From positions 1 to 11,310 of the forward strand of contig CBDULX010000096.1 of the NCBI GenBank assembly GCA_965368175.1: 11,310 bases of DNA, written 5' to 3'. Positions 5,037 to 11,310 of this stretch are shown piece after piece. The notes below the pieces were generated by a model. That model saw nothing but the letters and a program-made list of their open reading frames with translations, did no database searches and was not told the origin of the DNA. This DNA comes from CBDULX01 sp965368175 (GTDB lineage: Bacteria > Pseudomonadota > Gammaproteobacteria > SZUA-229). How positions within the stretch are numbered: the stretch's first letter is position 1; the number at the start of each line of letters is the position of its first letter. The translations under genes were made by a program, and so were the position numbers.

Positions 5037-5795
5037 CTAATCTGGAATATCCTTCTGAATCACTTCCAAAATTATCTGCTGTGATAATTTCGCCAGTTCA
5101 GTTCGATTTAGCCCATGACTGTTGATCGGAGGCAGAAATTCTATTTCGGCCTGCATCTGTTTTTCGGACATCATATCCAGTGTCGATTGTAAAAACTGGG
5201 TGTCTCCAATGAAGGGCGCTTTAGGATGAACGCCATCAGGGTGTGGGTAACGTAAGGCTACCGGTTGTACTGGAATCCCTGCATCAATGGCGGCCTGAAA
5301 TAAACGGCTATGGAATTTTCGTACCGAAGTACCGTCAGTAGTGGTGCCTTCCGGGAAGATAATCACATGGCCACCCCGGTTCAGGGTTCGTGATATTTCA
5401 TTAATTGATTGTTCCGCTGCACCCTGTCTGCCACGTTTGATATACAGGGTGCCGGTCTGCCTGGCCAGCCAGCCAATGACTGGCCAGCTGTTGATTTCAT
5501 CTTTGGACAGGAAATGCACCGGAATTTTTGAACCGAGTGCGGGGATATCAAACCAGGAAATATGGTTTACCACGAACAGGGTGGCGTTGCTGTTAATTTC
5601 ACCTTTGGTAGTGCATTGCACACCAAAAATCCTGCATAAGCGACCATGCCACCAGAGCGTGAGACGGGCGGCCAGAGTTCCCGAATGTATTGCCTTACGT
5701 AGAAACAGGGCTGCCAGCAACAGTCCTAGCAGGATATGAAAAATCAGCAGTATTAATCGCCAGCCAACTCTGAGCGGCCGTTTCAGGTGCTTCAT
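5037..5795 (-). CDS. plsC: 1-acylglycerol-3-phosphate O-acyltransferase family protein
   Basis: A 252-residue PlsC-family acyltransferase, expected to add the second acyl chain to lysophosphatidic acid at the inner membrane, though relatives acylate other substrates. An N-terminal hydrophobic helix (about 12-32) anchors it. The four family blocks are present: NHISWFD (77-83) with the catalytic His78 and Asp83, GTLYIKRG (115-122), FPEGTTTDG (147-155) and IPVQPVALRY (174-183). Length is normal. No clear ribosome site precedes the ATG. The gene begins 52 bases after the nadC stop, so it may be the last gene of the egtC-egtB-nadC-plsC run. Its 3' portion (5124-5276) is duplicated at 1-152. It is convergent with the CbbR-like gene, with 30 bases and no obvious terminator between them. 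Confidence 0.9.
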   Translation of the reverse strand: MKHLKRPLRVGWRLILLIFHILLGLLLAALFLRKAIHSGTLAARLTLWWHGRLCRIFGVQCTTKGEINSNATLFVVNHISWFDIPALGSKIPVHFLSKDEINSWPVIGWLARQTGTLYIKRGRQGAAEQSINEISRTLNRGGHVIIFPEGTTTDGTSVRKFHSRLFQAAIDAGIPVQPVALRYPHPDGVHPKAPFIGDTQFLQSTLDMMSEKQMQAEIEFLPPINSHGLNRTELAKLSQQIILEVIQKDIPD

Positions 5796-5847
5796 GGTTT
5801 AAATCGTTGGTCCAGTAGGGGTGGATACATCACAGTGAAGTTTGTAC

Positions 5848-6729
5848 TCAGGCAGAAAAACGCATGGAAAGGTCAATGGCTTTAATGTCTTTGGTGAGGG
5901 CCCCGGTTGAAATATAGTCAACACCGGTTTTGGCGATTTTTTTGATGTTGGCCAGGGTAACGTTGCCGGAGGCTTCCAGTTCAGCTGTGTGGTTGGTGAT
6001 GGATACCGCCTGCTTGAGTTCCCTGATGCTAAAATTATCCAGTAATATGCGTTCCACGCCACAGGCCAGTGCCTGTTTGAGTTCATCCAGATTTTCCACT
6101 TCGATCTCAATCGCAAGTTCCGGACTGTTAAAACGGGCTGCCTCGATGGCCTGAGTAATGCCACCGGCCCCCAGAATATGGTTTTCCTTAATGAGTATGG
6201 CATCGAACAGTCCGATGCGATGATTATCACAGCCACCGCAGCTGACGGCATATTTCTGCGCCAGTCTCAGACCGGGTATGGTTTTGCGGGTATCCAGCAC
6301 TCGAGCCTGGGTGCCTTTTACGGCATCCGCATACTGGCGGGCAATGGTGGCGGTAGAGGACAGGGTTTGCATAAAATTCAGGGCAGTGCGTTCACCGCTG
6401 AGCAAAGCTCGAGTCGAGCCGCTGAGTGTGCAAAGTTGTTGATTGGCTTCTACCGGGTCACCATCGTCGACATTCCATTCGATATGGATTTCAGTATCCA
6501 GTTGGGCAAACACCTCATCAAACCAGTCAACGCCACAGATGATTGCCGATTCCCGGCAAATCACCGTCGCAAAACTAAAATGATCTTCAGGAATCATCTT
6601 GCTGGTGACATCCTCATGACCAATATCTTCCTGCAGAGCCAGGTTGACGGTGTCTTCTATGTAACTTGGGGGTACTTGCATGAAATAAATCCGGCTGTTG
6701 AGGTCGTTAAGGCGTCTCGGAGGCCCCAT
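5848..6729 (-). CDS. nadC: Nicotinate-nucleotide pyrophosphorylase (quinolinate phosphoribosyltransferase)
   Basis: NadC converts quinolinate and PRPP into nicotinate mononucleotide with loss of CO2, a committed step of de novo NAD synthesis in the cytoplasm. Family motifs are in order: GERTALNF (112-119), LDTRKTIPGLR (145-155), YAVSCGGCDNHRIGL (160-174), LIKENH (179-184), EVEN (210-213), LLDN (229-232), EASGNV (252-257) and GVDYISTGALTKD (269-281). Expected active-site residues Arg113, Arg148, His170, Arg171 and Lys181 are all present. The ATG at 6729 gives 293 residues, close to E. coli NadC (297), including a similar PPRR start. A second ATG at 6681 (residue 17) is possible; neither has a strong ribosome site. 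The start is 14 bases after the egtB stop, suggesting cotranscription with the ergothioneine genes. Confidence 0.95.
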   Translation of the reverse strand: MGPPRRLNDLNSRIYFMQVPPSYIEDTVNLALQEDIGHEDVTSKMIPEDHFSFATVICRESAIICGVDWFDEVFAQLDTEIHIEWNVDDGDPVEANQQLCTLSGSTRALLSGERTALNFMQTLSSTATIARQYADAVKGTQARVLDTRKTIPGLRLAQKYAVSCGGCDNHRIGLFDAILIKENHILGAGGITQAIEAARFNSPELAIEIEVENLDELKQALACGVERILLDNFSIRELKQAVSITNHTAELEASGNVTLANIKKIAKTGVDYISTGALTKDIKAIDLSMRFSA

Positions 6730-6743
6730 AGGATACGTAATGA

Positions 6744-7904
6744 TTAGTCAAATACAAGGCGTAAGCCGGCAAATATGTGACGTTTGTCCGGATTGAAAAA
6801 ATTACGGAATGATGGACGTCGGACTTCAGGCCGGCTGTGTCGGCTAGCGCCACGGACCACATAGTGCCTGTCATCAAACCAGGGTTTAGAGTAGCCCTCG
6901 TATGGAAAGGCTTCGAAGCCCTGGTAAGGATAGAAGGTGTTGCTGCACCATTCCCAGACTTTTCCGGTAAATTCCAGTTTGCCCTGGGTCACACTGACTT
7001 CCCATTCATGCTCATGGGGCAGGCGTGCGCCTGACCAGTGAGCATAGGCTTCAGCCTCATAATGGCTGATGCCGTAGACTGGATCGTTTGCCACAAGATC
7101 GGCAGGCTGAGGGTATTCAATACCGTACCAGTCACCTTTTTTATTCTGTTTCCAGTGATCGGGCTGACGTATATTATTCTCGCTTCGCCATTGCCAGCCT
7201 TCGTCTGACCAGTATTGCTGATTGTTATATCCACCGGCTTCAATAAAACCGAGATATTCAGCATTAGTAACGGGCCTTAGAGCGATATTGAAGCTTTCGA
7301 GTCGTATATGATGTTTAGGCAGTTCATTATCGAAAGCCAGTGGCGATTCACCACCTACTTCAAATTCATTAGAATTAATCTGTACCGAATCGGTAGAGAG
7401 CTGGGCGGACTGTAAAGGCTGGCCTGGTTTGTATTTGCCTCGGTCCTTTTTGATTGACATCTGGTTGAGCACCATGTGCATGCTCTCAAAATGCTGGGCG
7501 TAATGCTGGATGATGAAATATTGCAGATACTCATCCTGGAACAGCTTGTGTTCGCTGAGCGGCGGCGTCATTTCGATGAGTAATAAATCGTTATTATCCT
7601 GCTGCAACTGTGCATCCCTGACCAGGTGTTTTAGTTTCGGAATAAGTTTGCCACGTTTAGGTTTGGGGCAATTTTCCGGGATATACAGGCTTTCCAGTTT
7701 CTCTGTCATGCTGTTATCGGATTGCAGGATTTCATGCAGCCAGTAATTTTCAATATACAGACAATGCCCCAGGTGCCAGCCCAACGGACTTAAGTCTTCA
7801 TGGAACTGGGTGCGGCTGATCTTGTCATTCAGTGATTCCAGCAATTGCCGTGATTTATTCTGAATGGCTCGCAGACGGATCATGGTGGGCAGTGATGTGC
7901 TCAT
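6744..7904 (-). CDS. egtB: Ergothioneine synthase EgtB-like (DinB/FGE-sulfatase sulfoxide synthase)
   Basis: EgtB is a non-haem iron enzyme that uses O2 to couple hercynine (histidine betaine) to a thiol, giving a sulfoxide. The N-terminal DinB-like domain (about 8-150) carries the three-histidine iron site: His47 in WHLGH, then His134 and His138 in QHYAQHFESM. The C-terminal formylglycine-enzyme-like domain (about 178-386) has FEVGGESPLAFDNELPKH (181-198), PVTNAEYLGFIEAGGY (211-226), DPVYGISHYEAEAYAHWSGARLPHEHEWE (274-302), GKVWEWCSNTFYPYQGF (314-330) and RNFFNPDKRHIFAGLR (367-382). At 386 residues it is shorter than mycobacterial EgtB. At the end, Phe370 and Lys374 replace the Asp and Arg that I recall binding gamma-glutamylcysteine in the mycobacterial enzyme. 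The ATG overlaps the egtC stop by 4 bases (ATGA), implying translational coupling. Confidence 0.92.
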   Translation of the reverse strand: MSTSLPTMIRLRAIQNKSRQLLESLNDKISRTQFHEDLSPLGWHLGHCLYIENYWLHEILQSDNSMTEKLESLYIPENCPKPKRGKLIPKLKHLVRDAQLQQDNNDLLLIEMTPPLSEHKLFQDEYLQYFIIQHYAQHFESMHMVLNQMSIKKDRGKYKPGQPLQSAQLSTDSVQINSNEFEVGGESPLAFDNELPKHHIRLESFNIALRPVTNAEYLGFIEAGGYNNQQYWSDEGWQWRSENNIRQPDHWKQNKKGDWYGIEYPQPADLVANDPVYGISHYEAEAYAHWSGARLPHEHEWEVSVTQGKLEFTGKVWEWCSNTFYPYQGFEAFPYEGYSKPWFDDRHYVVRGASRHSRPEVRRPSFRNFFNPDKRHIFAGLRLVFD

Positions 7905-8671
7905 AATGGATAAATTTGTAATTCCTGGTTGTGGCTTAGTACCAGCAGGCAGTGATCTTCTACTGTTGTCCAGTGTTCATCTGCGGTCACTGTTTCAGAC
8001 ACCAGTAACTGACTATTCTGTGGAAAAGGGTCTATTCCCACCCCATAGTACAGGCTGGGGCAGAGACCGTTAATGGCGTGTTTGCTGGCAAAAATTTGTT
8101 CACCATCGGTGAGCACAATATTAAGCAGGGCGCGTTCAGGGCCAATGAGCTCTGCGATGGTGTCGAAGCTGATGCGTATGGCATCAAGGGGTTTATGTTT
8201 AGCCAGATAATGCAGGATCAGTGCAAAAATATACTCGGAATCCGTATCACCACGGATATTGGCTTCGAATTCATGGTTCAGAATGTGACGTATCTGAGGG
8301 CGAGCGGTAGTAGAAAAGTCCAGAATATAGCCGTTATGCATGAACTGCCACTGTTGATAGCTGAACGGCTGTGTGTTGGAATAGTGTGTGCCCAGTCCTG
8401 GCGTGGCGCTTCTGACCATAGCCAGCCAGAGAGATTGCTGCATGGAATGGCTCAGGTCATGTAAATTCGGGTCATTCCAGATTGGGATGGACTGGCGGTA
8501 ACGGGCTACAGAGCCATTATTGTACCAGCCAATGCCAAAGCCATCGGCATTGAGCCTGGCTTCCCGCAGTTCTCTGGGTTGCCAGGCCTGTTTTTCCAGA
8601 CTATGTTCTGGAGACAGGATAAGTTCTGATAATGCAATCTCTGGTCCGAGATAACTTAGTAATCGACACAT
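7901..8671 (-). CDS. egtC: Gamma-glutamyl-hercynylcysteine sulfoxide hydrolase, EgtC-like
   Basis: A 256-residue class II glutamine-amidotransferase-fold hydrolase (Ntn type). In ergothioneine synthesis EgtC removes the gamma-glutamyl group from the EgtB product, leaving hercynylcysteine sulfoxide. Cys2 follows the initiator Met directly, as required for the N-terminal nucleophile. Other motifs are LNADGFGIGWY (40-50), MVRSAT (85-90), FMHNGYI (110-116) and RGDTDSEYIF (140-149). Its presence argues that the pathway uses gamma-glutamylcysteine rather than free cysteine. It is first in the minus-strand egtC-egtB-nadC-plsC run and is coupled to egtB by a 4-base overlap. The ATG at 8671 has no obvious Shine-Dalgarno sequence, but the Cys2 requirement fixes it. 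It diverges from egtD across 64 bases. Confidence 0.93.
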   Translation of the reverse strand: MCRLLSYLGPEIALSELILSPEHSLEKQAWQPRELREARLNADGFGIGWYNNGSVARYRQSIPIWNDPNLHDLSHSMQQSLWLAMVRSATPGLGTHYSNTQPFSYQQWQFMHNGYILDFSTTARPQIRHILNHEFEANIRGDTDSEYIFALILHYLAKHKPLDAIRISFDTIAELIGPERALLNIVLTDGEQIFASKHAINGLCPSLYYGVGIDPFPQNSQLLVSETVTADEHWTTVEDHCLLVLSHNQELQIYPL

Positions 8672-8735
8672 GATACATAGAGTGAGTGGTTTACGTTTAA
8701 ATAAACAATAACATAAATGAATGGGAGGGATGTGT
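8672..8735. promoter_or_regulatory. Divergent egtC/egtD control region with small dyad
   Basis: Only 64 bases separate the egtC start from the chosen egtD start, so promoters for both directions must lie here or within the coding ends. The centre holds the dyad GTTTA-AA-TAAAC (8695-8706). I see no convincing -35/-10 pair in either direction. A shared operator controlling both arms is plausible. Confidence 0.35.
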
Positions 8736-9722
8736 ATGTATTTATCAGAAACACAAAGTGGTGAAAACTGTATTTATGTGCCCAAGTCACGCGCCGTCAA
8801 TAACCTGATTGAAGATGTGTATGAAAACCTGATAAGACGTCCCCGCAGTTTACCACCCAAATATTTTTACGATGAATCCGGCTCCCTGTTGTTCGACCAG
8901 ATCTGTAATACGCAGGAATACTATCCTACCCGGGTTGAAGCGGGCTTACTGGAGCAGTATGCCTGTGAGTTTATCGCCCAGGCAAATCCTGACCATATTC
9001 TGGAATTTGGCAGTGGCACCAGTCGTAAAACCCATCACCTGATTCAGGCCTGTGAGCAACAGGAAATCGAATGTGAATACCTGCCATTTGATGTGTGTAT
9101 CGAAATGCTGCAGCAGGTTCATGAAGAATTTAACGAGCAATACGAGTGGCTGGATGTTATGCCACTGGTGGGGGATTACACCGCTGGTTTGAAACATTTG
9201 CACCGTCCTGATGGCAGTTGTATGTATGTGTTTTTAGGCAGTAGCATCGGAAATTTTGATAAGGTAGATGCCCGGCGATTCATTGCAGAGGTTCGCCATT
9301 GCATGAAACCGGGCGATACCCTGCTGATTGGTGTAGATCGGGTAAAAGATGAGCGAGTACTACATGCAGCCTATAACGATGCACAGGGTATTACTGCGCA
9401 ATTCAACCTGAATGTCCTGTCGGTATTGAATGAACAGCTGGATGGCAACTTTGACAGGAATCTGTTCAGGCATCAGGCAATATATAACGACGATAAGCAG
9501 CGTATTGAAATGTATCTGGTCGCCGAGCGTGCCCATAGCGTCCAGCTAAAAACCTTGAATGAGGAACTGTATTTTCACAAGGATGAAAAAATTCTGACCG
9601 AAATTAGTCAGAAATATACTCATCAGGGAATAGAGGATCTAATCACAGCTGCCGGCATATCGATACTGAAACACACAGAATCGAAAAACCAGTGGTTTTC
9701 ACTGGTTCTGGCGGGGCTATAA
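8736..9722 (+). CDS. egtD: L-histidine N-alpha-methyltransferase EgtD
   Basis: EgtD uses three S-adenosylmethionines to trimethylate the histidine amino group, forming hercynine, the first step of ergothioneine synthesis. I choose the ATG at 8736 (328 residues) because GGGAGGG (8723-8729) sits 6 bases before it; an upstream in-frame ATG at 8721 would place that ribosome site inside the gene. Motifs, numbered from 8736, are KYFYDESGSLLFDQI (42-56), EYYPTR (61-66), SAM-binding EFGSGTSRKT (90-99), FLGSSIGNF (166-174), AYND (212-215) and TEISQKY (288-294). Asn173, Tyr213, Glu289 and Ser291 match, by my recall of the M. smegmatis enzyme, residues that hold the histidine substrate. Full length with no defects. 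The next gene follows by 12 bases. Confidence 0.95.
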   Translation: MYLSETQSGENCIYVPKSRAVNNLIEDVYENLIRRPRSLPPKYFYDESGSLLFDQICNTQEYYPTRVEAGLLEQYACEFIAQANPDHILEFGSGTSRKTHHLIQACEQQEIECEYLPFDVCIEMLQQVHEEFNEQYEWLDVMPLVGDYTAGLKHLHRPDGSCMYVFLGSSIGNFDKVDARRFIAEVRHCMKPGDTLLIGVDRVKDERVLHAAYNDAQGITAQFNLNVLSVLNEQLDGNFDRNLFRHQAIYNDDKQRIEMYLVAERAHSVQLKTLNEELYFHKDEKILTEISQKYTHQGIEDLITAAGISILKHTESKNQWFSLVLAGL

Positions 9723-9734
9723 ATCAATAAAATA

Positions 9735-11189
9735 ATGCCCCTGGGTTTGAAAAAATGGCTGGATTTACTGGTAGACAAGCCCCTGCCGGTAGTGGACAGG
9801 AGTATGCCTGCGGTGAAGGCTCAGATGGCCAATCCACAACTGGCGCTGGTGGACTATGCAAGACCTGTTCTCGATGATCCTGCACTGACCGTACAATTAC
9901 TTAAAAAAGCCAATCAAAGTCGCCAGTCCTCTCTACGTGAACCCCTGACTACCCTGAGCAATGCCCTGTCTCATCTTGGCCGTGGTCAGCTGGAACAACA
10001 AATGGTGCAGGCTCAAACGCTCGAAGAGCTGGGGCTTTCCGATCGAAATCATGAGGGATACAGGACAACAGTGGCCGCCGCCTGTCACAGTTCCAGTCTG
10101 GCACTGGACTGGGCACAGCAACGCAATATTCATGAGCCGGAGGAAATGCAGCTGGCGGCACTGTTGCAGTTTATAGCCGAGATGTCCCTGTGGTGTTATG
10201 GGGGCAGGGTGATGGGTGAGATTGAAAGCCGCTGCTATGGCCGTCGGCTGGATTACAATCAGGCTGGGGAGCAGGTGCTGGGATGCTCGATTCGGGCACT
10301 GGCGGCCGCCCTTGCAAAAGCCTGGGTGTTGCCGGAACTGGTTATTCAGGGGCTTGAAGTAAAAACTCCGGATTTCACTCTGGCATCCGGGGTTATGCTG
10401 GCATCACGACTGGCACGGCTAGTCCAGCATAGCTGGTACGACCAGTCTGCTCGCCAATGCCTGGATGATATTGCCCGATACAAGGGGCGTTCCCTGTCTG
10501 AGGTAGTTCCACAGATCCACCAGAACGCAGTGACCCTTTCCAATCATTTTATTGCCCTGGGCTTAAGCCCACCAGCCAGGTTATTGCCTATGCTGGTCGA
10601 TGAGAATTATGTCGATCCAGAATATTTGGAGGGTGAGGTTTTATCTCAAACACCTGGAGCGGAGCAGAAAAAATCCGATATAAACCCGGAACTGGCCAGT
10701 AAGCTAGTGAGCATCAAGACCATGGTGGAACAGCATGTGTCTGCCGGTGTATTAATTCAGGCTGTGGTAGAGGCAATAGAGTTGTCGGGTTTTGAGCGGG
10801 TAGTATTTGCCGTAAAGGTGCCGCAGAAAAAGCTTTTATACGGACGTTTTTTTGCGCAGGGTAATACGGACAGGCCATTTAAAGGCTTTAATATCAGTAT
10901 TGCGCAGCCTAATTTATTTTCTTTGTTAATGAATAAATCACAGTGTTTATGGGTTAATAATGAAAATCGGGGCAAGTTCTGGAGTCGGGTGCCGGATGAG
11001 GTCAAACTCATGCTACATAATGAGAGTTTTATGGCCATGTCTATTTTTACACAGAAACATTCAGTTGGTTTGATGTATGCCGACCGTATTGGGGGTGAGT
11101 TGACACAGAGTGACTACAGGCGGTTTCAGGGGCTGTGTAAAATATTGGTGGATGGCATGATTGAGATATCGCATCATCGTGATGGTTGA
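9735..11189 (+). CDS. HDOD-domain signalling protein with GAF-like C-terminal region
   Basis: A 484-residue soluble protein. Residues about 15-210 fit an HDOD domain: PLPVVDRSMPAVKAQMANPQ, then LDDPALTVQLLKKANQSRQSS (46-66) and EPLTTLSNALSHLGRGQL (69-85). Where active HD phosphohydrolases have an HD pair, this protein reads LLQFIAEMSLW (143-153), so it is probably a non-catalytic scaffold, as HDOD proteins usually are. Residues about 325-480 look like a GAF-type sensor domain: a long first helix (SKLVSIKTMVEQHVS), strand patterns at FERVVFAVKVPQKKLLYGRFF and the closing SVGLMYADRIGG...DYRRFQGLCKILVDGMI. HDOD proteins take part in signalling, often with cyclic-di-GMP or motility systems. It lies 12 bases after egtD without its own clear ribosome site, so it is probably cotranscribed; its link to ergothioneine is unknown. 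Confidence 0.8.
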   Translation: MPLGLKKWLDLLVDKPLPVVDRSMPAVKAQMANPQLALVDYARPVLDDPALTVQLLKKANQSRQSSLREPLTTLSNALSHLGRGQLEQQMVQAQTLEELGLSDRNHEGYRTTVAAACHSSSLALDWAQQRNIHEPEEMQLAALLQFIAEMSLWCYGGRVMGEIESRCYGRRLDYNQAGEQVLGCSIRALAAALAKAWVLPELVIQGLEVKTPDFTLASGVMLASRLARLVQHSWYDQSARQCLDDIARYKGRSLSEVVPQIHQNAVTLSNHFIALGLSPPARLLPMLVDENYVDPEYLEGEVLSQTPGAEQKKSDINPELASKLVSIKTMVEQHVSAGVLIQAVVEAIELSGFERVVFAVKVPQKKLLYGRFFAQGNTDRPFKGFNISIAQPNLFSLLMNKSQCLWVNNENRGKFWSRVPDEVKLMLHNESFMAMSIFTQKHSVGLMYADRIGGELTQSDYRRFQGLCKILVDGMIEISHHRDG

Positions 11190-11310
11190 TGGTTTTTATC
11201 ATTTTCACGAAAGGGGGAATCCGGGTTTTTTGGTTGGTACTGTGTTTTTAGCATGGGTTTCGCCTTTCTGGCGAGTTACTTCTTTGTCTCCAGCAAAGCT
11301 ACCGCATCCT
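11190..11310. other. Non-coding tail with possible dispersed-repeat start
   Basis: After the HDOD stop no clear terminator or gene is visible. From 11253 the sequence can be read as MGFAFLASYFFVSSKATAS and contains the small stem TCGCC/GGCGA (11260-11274). It resembles a repeat I recall as widespread in gammaproteobacterial intergenic regions, whose spurious translations contain SYF-type phrases. The window ends too soon to confirm it as a repeat or a gene. Confidence 0.25.

Noticed and set aside
1..5276. A defence island, prophage or insertion sequence in the left half
   Set aside because: No transposase, integrase, phage or nuclease-like gene and no terminal inverted repeats were seen. The only mobility hint is the acyltransferase duplication.
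5799..6251. 150-residue minus-strand frame over the nadC 3' end
   Set aside because: It is an alternative frame of nadC with low-complexity, Pro/Ser-rich translation; the nadC frame carries all the conserved motifs.
6178..6747. 189-residue plus-strand frame inside nadC
   Set aside because: It is antisense to a clear, complete nadC and has no recognisable motifs.
6744..7904. EgtB-like gene as a selenoneine synthase (SenA-type)
   Set aside because: Selenoneine clusters carry senB and senC. Here the partners are egtC and egtD, as expected for ergothioneine.
8078..8464. 128-residue plus-strand frame inside egtC
   Set aside because: It is a shadow on the opposite strand of a well-supported gene.

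Overview
The window looks like chromosomal DNA of a gammaproteobacterium, probably a sulfur-handling and possibly autotrophic one. The evidence is a NhaR-type regulator and E. coli-like NadC, a CbbR-like LysR regulator, an ETHE1-type persulfide dioxygenase operon and an ergothioneine locus. No rRNA, tRNA, CRISPR array, transposase or integrase was seen. The taxonomic guess is inference only.

Left part (1-5036). The first ~150 bases are a truncated second copy of the 3' part of the acyltransferase gene that lies intact at 5037-5795. Next, on the minus strand, come a NhaR-like LysR regulator (167-1057) and a sulfur operon read right to left: rhodanese with DUF2892-like tail (2825-2253), persulfide dioxygenase (2222-1530) and a 52-residue membrane protein (1493-1335), followed by tandem hairpins. 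A two-gene minus-strand unit of unknown function (3890-3708, 3657-3121) comes next and is transcribed divergently from a CbbR-like regulator (4047-5006). The shared 156-bp intergenic region holds two clean inverted repeats.

Right part (5037-11310). A minus-strand run egtC-egtB-nadC-plsC (8671 down to 5037) diverges from a plus-strand pair, egtD and an HDOD-domain protein (8736-11189). EgtD trimethylates histidine, EgtB joins the betaine oxidatively to a thiol, and EgtC removes the gamma-glutamyl group. The final C-S lyase (EgtE) and the gamma-glutamylcysteine ligase are not in the window. nadC (NAD synthesis) and plsC (phospholipid acylation) appear to ride in the egtCB transcript. The last ~60 bases may be the start of a dispersed repeat.

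Most notable points: the acyltransferase duplication bracketing the 5-kb regulator/sulfur/unknown segment; the unrecognised gene pair beside the CbbR-like regulator; the small membrane protein closing the sulfur operon; and the HDOD signalling protein placed 12 bases after egtD.
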